DNA of 64,000 nt from Odontesthes bonariensis. Its lineage: Eukaryota > Chordata > Actinopteri > Atheriniformes > Atherinopsidae. The notes beneath the pieces were generated by a model, which worked only from the letters and a program-made list of their open reading frames with translations, ran no database searches and was not told the origin of the DNA. The stretch is taken from the NCBI RefSeq assembly GCF_027942865.1, contig NC_134515.1, positions 29,502,449-29,566,448 on the forward strand, written 5' to 3'. The position numbers and the translations under genes were made by a program. This document shows, one piece after another, positions 10,601 through 21,190 of the stretch (its first letter is position 1; each line of letters opens with the position of its first letter).

Positions 10601-13600
10601 CGGTAAAATCCTCTACGACTCCTTAGGCAGCTGTAGTTGTGCCCATTTCCCTGGAACCAAATTCAACCTCAGATGAAATGCTGGTAAACAAATGCTCATT
10701 CACGTGTTTACCCATGTGAGATTCCAAAGCCATAACCAGAAGATGAGAAATGAACGGCTATAACTTCTAAGTAAGGTTCCATTTTATCCAGACCTGTAAA
10801 TTTGATAGTAAATATTAAAACTGGGATTAAAGGGAAGATCCTCAGCTTTAATTTGAGGGTATTTGCATTTAAATTAGAAGTAGAACAAATTTCATGCACA
10901 GGCCATAATGTTTCTTTGTTATTTCTTTAAGAATAAAGCAGGATAAATTCTGAGACTTTGGGACTCCGGGAGCTGTGATCTTAATTCGCACCACGCAGCC
11001 AGAGGAGCTCTTGACATATTTGTTCAATTTAAGTTGAACATCTGTATTACAGAAATAAAACAAACCCATCACAGGAACATAAGGTGTGGCCAAATCAATT
11101 TATTTGGAAAGGAAAAAAAGAACAGACCATTGAGTTTGAACCTTTTGGTCAATCCTCAGTATTTTTATTATGTCAAACCATTCCACATTATAAACTTATT
11201 TAAAAAAAAATAAAAAATCTCAAACAAACAGAGGAGTTGAAACTAACATCTGTCTGTACCAGACTATCAGGAAGTAGAAGCTTTGCAGAAAGCTTAGATG
11301 GGACCCATGATCATCATCATCTGTGAAAACACGTGGAGGCAGCGTTTCCTCTGACTGTGTGTCACTGCTGTTCCATGACGATCTAACAGAAGCCGCCTGA
11401 CGAATTCTGAAAGCTGGCTGAATGGAGCTTCGCTGTACAGAGGGTCAGTGACCCAAAACGTACAGTGAAATCGAAGCAAAAAAAAAAAAAACTAAGGCAG
11501 AAGGATTAACGAGCAGCATGTGAAGTGAAGGCCAAGTAAAACATCACAAAGGAGGAAACGTGTATCTTTGGGCTTTTGCTCTTTACCTGAGTGTTGAGTC
11601 TACGGACAGTCGTTGCTTGGAAAGGATTTCCAACAGTTTATTTTTGTTTATTTAAATGTTCTTTTTAAAGGATTTCCCGTCCATTTTAGTCATGTGAAGA
11701 GTTAAATGATGAAAACGGTGTCACTGTCTTAACATTTTGTGAAATGATTGCTCGTGATCGTTTGCAATGATTTGCTTTATACTCATGCTATTGATGGATG
11801 TCATTGTAGATGTTTTGTGACTCGCGTCATGGACAGATGTAAATGTGATAACTATGACTACGGAGTATATTACAGAGCTTTAAATGTTTTTGTTTTTGGC
11901 AGCCTTGTAAGAATTGTGATCGTTTGTATATTTTTCTATACATAGTTAAAAGATCTAAATTTTCTTACTGCAGGGCAGTCCTATGAAATCAGAATGCTTG
12001 ACAATCGGAAAATTGGGGAACTTCCTGAAATCACTGGTAAAATGGTGAAGGTAGGAATTTAGTTCAGCAAGCCTGTGTCTGCTAGAGTAAATAAGTACAA
12101 AAAGCATTTACATGTCACTTAAAGAAAAAAAATCATGTGAAACTGAGTTTCTCCTAATTGCAGAGTATTATTCGGGTGGTGTTTCACGACCGGCGGCTGC
12201 AGTACACAGAGCACCAGCAGCTGGAGGGCTGGCGCTGGAACAGGCCCGGGGATCGCATCCTCGACTTGGGTGAGCACTGAACCGACATGGTTGTTCTTCT
12301 TTGGGTTGTGTTTGACTTGGGTATGGAAATCATGTTGCCGAGTAGCCCCTTGTGCATATTAACCATCGAGTAATTTTAGGGATAAAGATCAATTTGTGAT
12401 ATTTGCTGTTAACCTGAATGTAAAGAAATGGCAGTGGTTGTTTCATGGAAAAGGTGGTGTGCATTTAAACTTCCCTTTGATAAGAGCTTGTTTTGCATTG
12501 ATCCATTGCAGATATCCCCATGTCAGTGGGCATAATCGACCCCAGGGCTAACCCCACTCAGCTTAACACTGTGGAGTTCCTTTGGGACCCCTCAAAGAGA
12601 ACCTCTGTTTTTATCCAGGTAGCATGACTGTCAACACTTCTGTGTTCCAAGCACATTTTGTTATGTCTCCTTCTCTGTAGTGTTGATTTATTTCTGTTTA
12701 TTAAAGTGAGAGAACTTATCTGAAGCAGTGTAGAGCACTCTGGCATTATGGAGACAGGGTACAATTAAGATCCTGGCCACACTGGAGGGGAACAGAATTA
12801 ATCCCTCTACTAGTCTGCTACTAAAAAAGCAAGATGAGCTGAACTGAAAACTGACCCTTGAAGGAGATAAATGTGGATACGGGCAACAAGCTGTGAGACA
12901 TGAGCTGAAGATTCAGAAAACTGCAGACATTAATGTCTATTCAGCAAGTTTAAAAAAAAAAAAAAAAAACCTGCTTTATGGTACAACTTAGATTATAAAG
13001 AAATGGGCAACACTAGAATACAGAGAAAAACTATAAGTTCTCACTGAATAAATTAGAAAGCCATACAATGATGTTATGTTCGCTAACATTTGACTAACAA
13101 GCTTTTAACAGCTATCTTAACCCATCATCATTTTGATTATTAACTGCACCTCAGTTTCTCGTGTTTTGAGCAAGTTGCAGAAATTTTGTGATTTAACCCT
13201 GTGTGTCATTTTGTCGGACCATCTCCTTTGGTTTTCATAGTGGGTTACGCTGTGCTCTGTCTCTATAGCATTAAGCCTGTTAATATTTCATGTACTCACA
13301 TACTCTCGTAACGATAAGTAATGTCTGTCTGCAATTGCAGTGCAGCAGTTTTGTGAAGACCTGTTGATTAAGTGGTGTCACGGACCTAATTTGTCATCGT
13401 TCTCATGTAGATTTAAGTTTCATGCTCTCTATCATTTTTAGGTTCACTGCATAAGCACAGAGTTCACCATGCGCAAGCACGGGGGAGAGAAAGGCGTCCC
13501 TTTCCGCATCCAGATAGATACGTTTAAAGAGAATGAGAATGGAGAGTACACAGAGCATCTCCACTCTGCCTCCTGCCAGTTCAAAGTCTTTAAGGTAAGA

Positions 13601-14836
13601 GGAGTGATGGAAAGAGAGCAGAAGTGGGGAAAAAAAAATCCATTAATGCTCTGTAACGCAAACATTAATTTTTTTTATTGGTGGTGATGGTGTTCATGAC
13701 CATCATTTCCTCCATGTGACCTGTTCCAGCCCAAAGGTGCAGACAGGAAACAGAAGACGGACCGGGAGAAGATGGAGAAGAGGGCGCCGCAGGAAAAGGA
13801 AAAGTACCAGCCCTCCTACGAAACTACAATCCTGACAGAGGTAAGCATGGTGCAAAGGTGTTGATGGTGTGAATCTGTGTGAACAAAATTAAACGGATTT
13901 ACTGGGGTGCAAATTATTAAGCTTTTACCTCCAAACGGGTCATGGAAAAAAGTAAAAGCAACTGTGTAATCTGCATCATTAGTTTAAGTCCCACTTAAAG
14001 CTACCACACATGATTCTTATCTGTATTGATGAACCTTTTCTTGTTTCTTGTCCAAAAGCATCCTATTTGATTGTAATCACAATTTCACATCAGTCCAGTT
14101 GATGTACCCAAGTTGCTTGTTTTTTGTCCAATAGTCCAAAGCCAAAAGATGTTCAATAGTCTACACAGTACTACAGGAAAAACCAAGGACGCTCAAGTCT
14201 TAAAACGTGTGAAAAGAAACGTATTTGTGATGTAATTTGGATGCCACAGTAACAGATGTGTTGGTCTGTTGCAGTGCTCTCCTTGGCCTGAGGTCACATA
14301 TGTCAACAACTCTCCATCTCCTGGCTTCAATAGCACACAAAGTAGCTTTCCAGTCGCTGAGGGGTATGAGTGTTTCACATTTTCCCGTTGAATAATGCCG
14401 CTTGGTTTGGATATAGAATCAAATCCACTCAGGCCTGCTTGAATTCTGCAGCACATGCTGCTTTGGTGTCTTTCTAACATTGATTTCTGACTCGCCCGGG
14501 TCCTGACACGACTCGTTTTTCTTCCTTCTAGAAATGGATCACCAAACCACCTGCCTGAGCCTGTTGTTCAGGTCGCAGATGTAAGTTTGTGTTCATTTTG
14601 TGGATTTATTTTCTTGCCTGCTTGCCCGCTGCCTCACAGATTCGCTGCATGTTAAAAACACAACAGGAAAACCTCTGCCTAGCTGTGAATTCACCAACGA
14701 CACACAATAATCTGCCTAACCTGCCTGAAGGAGTGATTTAAACTATTGGGAATGATAAAAATTGTAGCACTCTGGACATTAAAAGAAAATCCAACTGAAT
14801 GGCGGGGGATTTCATGTTGTACACTGATATGTTTTG

Positions 14837-14877
<41 letters not shown>

Positions 14878-17399
14878 TTCATGCGCACCAGTTGACAAAT
14901 GATTCGTAGATTTGATTATTATTTTCCTAAGCCTCCTCACAGAATGTTTATTATTCGTTATTATTCCTTTGTTATTTCAAACCGTGGACAGATGTGATGG
15001 GTTTTCGCCGACTAATGCCGCTAGTTTCACATAAAACTGTTTTTTAAAGCTAAGTTTTTCCGCACGGATGTGTCAAATCGTGTTGCGTTGAGTTGTTTGT
15101 CTCACTCTTTCTTTCTCACAAATTCTTTCTCAGAATTTGTTAGCCACAGCAACACCACAGGACGCACAGCAGTGGCTTCACAGAAACCGCTTCTCGCCCT
15201 TCTGTCGTCTCTTCACCAATTTCTCAGGTAAAAATAAAAGAACTGTTATCCCTGCAGCACCTGTTTAGTTTAACGTAGTATCAACTTGTGACGATCGTAT
15301 GACAGCTTGTTTGCAGCCTTTGCTGAGTTAACTGATACTGTGTCTGCTTCGGTATTGGGGAGAGATCTAACAAAGTGAGCAGAGGTAGAGAAAACATTAG
15401 ATATTAGATGACACAAGACAGGAAAATTTATATCAGTATGATGGCCCGGCATGACACAAAGTAACCACTCTTTTAAACTGTTCCCACTCTCTGGCTGGAC
15501 ACTGAAATGTGTGCTGGGAAATATTAAAGCAATCGACTTAATTTTAATGTGGATCAAAGCTTTTATTTGGCTAAACGTGTCAGCTTTGTGTTTTTGTACC
15601 AGGGGCAGACCTGCTGAAGCTGACCAGGGAGGACGTTATTCAGATCTGTGGGCCAGCTGATGGTATAAGACTTTTCAATGCACTAAAGGGACGGTGGGTC
15701 ACTGTCAATTCAGTCAGATTTCTCAACATGTCATTCACTTCATAATATCCAAAAGGGAATATGTATGGGTTTGAGAATCGGCTTTTTTTTTTTATTTTTT
15801 AAACAAATGCTGGTCTTTTCTCTGTGTGGACGCAGGGTGGTTCGTCCAAGGCTGACCATCTACGTTTGCCAGGAGTCTCAGCACGCGCGGGAGCAGCAAC
15901 CAAAACATGAAAACGGAGATGCGGCTGCTAGCACTTTCTATGGTCTGTACATGTTCGTGCAGGTTTATTTTTGCATAGTGCATAAATGAATTCCCATTTA
16001 AAAAATAAATAAATAAATAAATAAGAAAATAATAATTATGGCAGCAACCCTGCTCTCTGTTTAATTGGAGGGAAAGAAAATGTGTTGCACTGTCATGTCT
16101 GAACCTAAATCAGTTTATTTCTGACATTTAAACGAGATTTAAACGAAAGGAGCTTTTTGAGCTCTTGTGCTAAGAGGATGGTTCAAAACTGTTCTGAAAG
16201 CCAGGATCCCACGTAAACACCATCAAGCACCAAACGCTGATAGATTTTATGCTTAGTGAGGAGCATCTTGGAAACCTACGTGCCACATTGGCGGCAGATT
16301 TTTGCACCGAAATAAAAATGGATTTTAGAGTTTGTTGTGTTTGAATGTCATTTACAGGAAGGCTGCTTCAGTTCTCTGTCTGTGTCTGATATTCTACTCT
16401 AATCTTCCCCACTCAGCCTCTGATTGGCCCATTTTACTCTGGCTTCTTGTTTAAGATAATTTGAAATCTATTCAAAGTAATTATTATACAGCTATTATCT
16501 CAATTAGATGAATGTAAATATGAAATAGTTGCACAATGTGTTATTTTGGTGATATATGATTTTCAAATGAATTAATTAGCCGGTAAATTAAGTGTAGTTT
16601 TTGTAGAATTTTCTTCAGCCAACCAGTGACCTTTGCTTATGAGTCAAAAAGTTAATTTTGGACACTGCTGAGGATTAATTCCCGGAATCCTCTTTTCAGA
16701 GTTAGGTTGTTAAGGAACCAGCTGAGACTCTTTTAAGTCACTCTATCACGCATTGAAATAGACCTCCCCACACACAAAACCCTGTAAACCTGAACTGTTC
16801 CTGTTCGATAACCTCCTGCAGTAAATAGATATCTATTTATCTCTTCGTGCTCTGGGCAAGGAAGCGAAAAAGTGAATTCCTCAAAATCTTGGGCATCTAC
16901 CCTGACCCCTGACGCTTTGATTCCACCTGCTTTTTCCTGCAGTCTATCACGCCATTTACTTGGAGGAGCTCACTGCTGTTGAGCTGACCGAGAAGCTCGC
17001 TCAGCTCTTCAACATCTCCCCCAGACAGATACATCAGATCTTCAAACAGGGTCCCACTGGCATCCATGTGATGGTTAGCGATGAGGTAAGCTAATCCCTT
17101 TGCTGCGAATTTCCAAAACGTTGAGCTTTGAAATCACAGCCACATACGACGTTAGGCATATGCTAGTGTTGCCTCCTCCCGCCTTAAATAATTATTGTTG
17201 TCCTAACAGATGATCCAGAATTTCCAAGATGAAGTATGTTTTGTTTTGGACACAATGAAAGGTGATTTATTGGTTTCTGTATTATCATTTCAAGTTTATT
17301 AAATCCAGTCTTTGTTTTTTTTTTCATTCTTGACATAAAACATATTTTCTTTTCTCTCTAGATGACACAAGCGACGGCTACCACATCATCTTAAAGTGA
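7634..17399 (+). CDS. tfcp2: Transcription factor CP2 (LSF / LBP-1c), complete, 15 coding exons
   Basis: Ubiquitous nuclear transcription factor of the Grainyhead/CP2 family that binds paired CNRG-type half-sites as an oligomer. Coding exons: 7634-7755, 9604-9755, 11974-12050, 12164-12269, 12512-12618, 13442-13594, 13730-13840, 14275-14363, 14532-14580, 15134-15227, 15603-15693, 15836-15942, 16943-17085, 17210-17261, 17362-17399. They sum to 1,491 bases (496 residues plus stop; human about 502), and every junction keeps frame. The start ATG has a strong context (GTCACCATGG) and begins [18 protein letters not shown]. The CP2 DNA-binding fold spans about residues 40-260 ([52 protein letters not shown]). 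A SAM-like oligomerisation domain lies at about 327-385 ([31 protein letters not shown]), and a C-terminal dimerisation region at about 390-496 ends YHIILK. The glutamine run I know from human TFCP2 is reduced to EQQ at about residue 405. No defects were seen. Confidence 0.98.
9989..10004. repeat. Poly(C) tract in tfcp2 intron 2
   Basis: An uninterrupted run of about 16 C followed by GGG. It is a length-variable homopolymer likely to be unstable in sequencing, and lies within intron 9756-11973. Confidence 0.8.
10373..10620 (-). pseudogene. Possible eroded LINE reverse-transcriptase fragment in tfcp2 intron 2
   Basis: On the minus strand a short open stretch reads [18 protein letters not shown], then [10 protein letters not shown]. 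It resembles the reverse-transcriptase motif in which an aspartate is followed by KAFDTV and a leucine-rich helix. About 30 codons later [12 protein letters not shown] resembles a decayed GVPQGSxLGPxLF motif. The rest is too mutated to classify. It is antisense to tfcp2 and away from any exon. Alternatively the match is chance; no second independent domain supports it. Confidence 0.35.
14841..14875. repeat. (TA)n microsatellite in tfcp2 intron 9
   Basis: About 17 uninterrupted TA units between coding exons 9 (ending 14580) and 10 (starting 15134). It has no visible link to a splice signal. Confidence 0.9.
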
Positions 17400-18655
17400 A
17401 TACCGGGCCAGAGAATAGCCCAAGCCTTTCTCTCTTATTTAGACCCGCTGTTGTCAGCCCCTCTAGAGCTTCATACTTCTTGCGGTTTTTGTAATTTATG
17501 GAGACGCCCCAAGAAACCGCTTCGTGGCAGCTAGGAGGAACCTGTGACTGAAGCACCTGGCCCTCTCCTCACTATACCTTACCGTCTTGACTTTTAAGGA
17601 AGTGACTCTGCTACCACAGTGAAGTAACAGTCTCCTTTCCCTGCCGTTGTCTCCCATAAATGGTTTCGTTTTCCTCTGTTGCTTCTGTCTCGAGAAATGA
17701 TTAGTGGCTCCGTAGCTGCTGTTCTTGTTCGTCAGCTGAGCATCTGGTGTGCCAAAGCTCTGTCTTCTGAACCAGTCGTATGCTGTCTCAATGAAAAAAC
17801 AAACAACAAAAACTAAGAGAGAGGAAAAAAGTTATACTGACAGCACTCAGCTTTTACTCTGCAATTCAGCTTGATTTCTTGTCTGTATGTTAGGTTGCCT
17901 TACAGGTCAAAGCCAGTCTGCAGGAAACCTAGCATAGCTAACATGGTCATAGAATTGCATAAAAGACCCACAAGAGGCATCTAAACCAACACCCAGGACT
18001 ATAAGGGAAACTGGAATCTAGCTGTCTTTCAGAACACTTGAGATTCCTTTGAAAGATGTGTGTGCTACTTATGACAAAAATGTTTTTTTCTGAACACCCA
18101 ACCACTGTCAGAACTTTACAGTTTGTGTAGACGGCAAACGTTATTTTTCTGAATGCATCTGGAAAGATGTCTGTGTTGTTAATGATCACTGTGGCATCAC
18201 CAGCAAGCTGTCTTCACGTGCTTCTTAAACCTGTCGGCTTATTTAAGCACACCAGCATTTCTTTTTCTTTCTTTTTGTTTTCTGTTGCGGCCATTTTTCA
18301 ACAATTTATTTTTAGGTATGTTAAAAGGTAAAAGGTTTTAAAGGTATTCTCGTAAAGGATCATGTTTGGCAGTATTTTAAAAACCTCTTTTTAACACGCA
18401 TCTCTTCGTAGTTGTCCCTGGATGGTAACACCTCCAAATGTTAATAAATGTAAGGGGTTGCTGAGCACACCACGGCTGCATGTGAAGATGTATGAGTAGG
18501 TTATGTTCAGCTCTTTTGTACGGGAAATCGATTGCTTGATATTTTAGATATCAGCCTTTGCCCCACCTCATCAGAATTATAAAAATGATTACATATGTGC
18601 TGACTGCCATCTCCTGTCTGTCCTTATGATCTTAATAAAGACATTTTTAAAATAT
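17400..18655 (+). other. tfcp2: tfcp2 3' UTR
   Basis: Sequence from the tfcp2 stop to just past the AATAAA at 18634. There is no open frame of note and no recognised transposon. It contains several T-rich and AT-rich stretches. The end is inferred from the poly(A) signal. Confidence 0.65.
18634..18639 (+). terminator. tfcp2 polyadenylation signal
   Basis: Canonical AATAAA, about 1.2 kb after the stop codon, in the context CTTAATAAAGACATTTTT, the usual position for the end of this transcript. Cleavage is expected near 18655. Confidence 0.7.
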
Positions 18656-18985
18656 GTTTCCCCCCACCTTTAAATTTAGCCATTTACTTTTTACATTTTA
18701 GGCTAAAAGTACCCACGCTTCACAAAAACGGTCACAAATGGTTTTATTGGTGTTATTTAGTAGCCTTAACATCTGTCCGTTTGTTGTGGAATAGGAAGCC
18801 ATTCATTTTGTTGCCATGGAAACTGTTTAACAGGACTTGGTGATCATGTCATACTGTAAATCAGATTAATCTTGGGTTTATGTTGAAAGCTTTACCCGTA
18901 TCTGCATCTGCTTCTGCACAGTATGCATAAAGAACCTGAGTTACCTTAAAACACTTCATTTCCCAGCATGCCTGGACGTGGGGCA
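18656..18985. other. tfcp2-csrnp2 intergenic spacer
   Basis: About 330 bases with no recognised exon, repeat or structural RNA. It is short for a vertebrate spacer, so the end of tfcp2 and the promoter of csrnp2 are nearly adjacent. Confidence 0.6.
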
Positions 18986-18989
18986 CGCT

Positions 18990-19014
18990 TGTGATGTCAC
19001 AATAAGTATATATA
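18990..19014 (+). promoter_or_regulatory. csrnp2: Candidate csrnp2 core promoter: CRE-like site and TATA box
   Basis: TGATGTCA at 18992-18999 differs by one base from a CRE (TGACGTCA). Eight bases further on, TATATATA at 19007-19014 looks like a TATA box. Transcription would start near 19040, just ahead of a long leader ending in a splice donor at 19736. A CRE plus TATA layout fits an inducible gene. This is inferred from position and motif only. Confidence 0.5.
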
Positions 19015-19039
19015 CGGCTCCAGGGGAAAAAATTCTTCC

Positions 19040-19736
19040 TCCATTGTTACATTGTAACAAACGGGGCAGGGGCGAACGGGGGAGAGAACGCGTCTTCTCG
19101 TTAGAGATTTTGCCTAAAATTTGACACTTAACGCAACGGTTCAAACTGCGTTTTTAAATCGAGAAGACAAGCGAAGTGAACCCAGCTGACCTAATCCGCC
19201 CTGCGAGGGGGAAAGAAAAGAAAAAAGGATAAACGAGCTCAAATGTCAGCGAATTTTTCCGTTACAATCATTTTAAGGCTTACATCTGGAAGACAACACA
19301 CTCGGCTGTGTTCACTGTTCATGCTGCACCGAAAATCTCTGGAAATAAACCGCAGCTCACCGTTTGACGCCCCTCTTTCTTTCTTTCTATCGTCTGTCCT
19401 TTAAATAGAGAGGTATGCAACATTTAAAGAAAACCCGCCGCTCTCACAGGCAGCTCGCGACCTCTTCGTGATCCTTCAGTCTGCAGAACAATGAGCTTGG
19501 AACCCAAGTAGGTTAACATTAGCGAGTGTTTTCACGTTGACAATCAAGCAAGAATCCAGCGACATCACTTTGGGTCACCATTGCTCCACGGCGGCACTCC
19601 GGCTGCTCGGTTCAGGGATATCGGTTTTGGCACAATAAGCTTCCCACAGGGCGTTAAAAGATTGATGTGCAGCTCCAATTGGAAAGAGAAACGACCTCCG
19701 AGTCGGTTGGATTAAGGGTCCCTGTTTCTGCCCCAG
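19040..19736 (+). other. csrnp2: Probable non-coding first exon of csrnp2
   Basis: The stretch between the TATA box and a good donor (CCCCAG|GTAAGG at 19736/19737) is richer in GC and CpG than its surroundings and has no long coding frame. It contains a six-codon upstream reading frame at 19491-19511 (ATG AGC TTG ... TAG). The next inferred exon begins after the acceptor CACTGATGCAG ending at 21133 and carries the CSRNP2 start codon at 21191. The exon limits are inferred from splice signals. Confidence 0.4.
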
Positions 19737-20194
19737 GTAAGGAGGGTTTAGTGTGTCGTTATCTGGGCGGTTTTGCCTTTGTGTGTCTGTGTGTGGAAAA
19801 ATGGGGAGAACTGGTTGAATGGAGACAGGGCGACTTAGCGAGCCTTCAGACAGATAACCAACCAACCCCCCCAACACAGTCTGGCCATCATGTGCACAGT
19901 TGAATAAACACGCCATCCACACTGCATGTCCCTGACACTAAATGTGCCACGAAGCCCTGATTAGCTGGGAACCTACAGTAGCCTGTCACAGTCAAACTAA
20001 GTCCATTCTCACAATGGAACATGCACGTCTGTTGAGTTGGTTCCTTTTTTTAATGGAGTCCTGTTTATATCCGGTTATACAGAAAGCATCTGTGCAGAAG
20101 CTTTAAGACTCCCAGTGCTTCTCTGCCTCTTCAGGTGTGTCGGATTAGGTGAGATTCTCAGTTCCAGTGAGCACCCTTTTGTCTTTTTCAGTGA

Positions 20195-20252
20195 TTTTTT
20201 TTATTTTTATTATTTTTTTTTACATTTTATTTATTTATTTATTTATTTTTTG
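20195..20252. repeat. T-rich and (TTTA)n low-complexity stretch
   Basis: A long T-rich run containing ATTT repeats (ATTTATTTATTTATTTATTT), lying in the first csrnp2 intron. No function is seen. Confidence 0.7.
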
Positions 20253-21190
20253 CACTGCAACGTTACAATCCCACACAGTTCCAGCACCATAAGCATCAAA
20301 CCATTAATGAGTTCATGCTCATGGCTATTCTTTGAGAAAACGTTGAGACCTTAGATCAGCTGACTGCTGTTCCTTTCACTCTACTTAGATATTACACTAT
20401 CACTCACTCCATCATTTATCTACTGCGCCCATGAACAAACTAATATTTTAGAAATGTTGCATGCTAATACGGCACCTGAATGGATGATTGCTCAGAGGTG
20501 GCTGCTCCATTTAGGACAGTAGCATGTTGTATGTTAACTGGCCCATATTTACATCTACGATTACCTTATAGGACCTAGCAATAAAATTCAAGGTATGGTT
20601 TTGTACTCCGATAATACCTTTTTAAAAATGTAATCATGATTGTCTATTAATTTGTGGGCTATAGAGCATAATGTAGTAATGCACTGTAATATAAGACATA
20701 TAAACTTAGCTCGTTGACCTTGACTGATCCCGGGGGTGTGATTGATTCAACCTTGTGTTGTCTTAAGCGAAGTCGTGGGGCCAAAGGGATCATTTTCTTC
20801 AAGGATGTTCACATAAAACCACGCTTGCCTAGTTGCCATGGTTACAATTTTGAGACTTGATCATTTCAGAAAAGGGTTCCATGTGAGATGGGAGGCAGGC
20901 AGACAAAATGATGGGGCTGGAATACAGATGAAAGGGAGACAGGATGCACAGATGTCCCCCTTTTGTTCCTGTGGGGGGGCTGAGAACTGACCCCAGACAG
21001 GAACACTTTGAAATGAATGACCCAGCTGTCATGAAACAAAATCATTTTTTCTCTGAAATAAGGAACAAATATTGCAGTGTCACCCACATGATTCATTCAG
21101 TCTCATTACACCTCCTCACATTCACTGATGCAGAGTGTGTTTGATGAGGCTCGTCCTGTGCTGCGCTGTGCCCTCAGACACCACGTTTCC

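Noticed and set aside
21128..21190. Earlier in-frame ATG for csrnp2 at 21128
   Set aside because: This ATG is part of the sequence before the acceptor AG (21132-21133) and is probably removed by splicing. The ATG at 21191 aligns with the known protein start.
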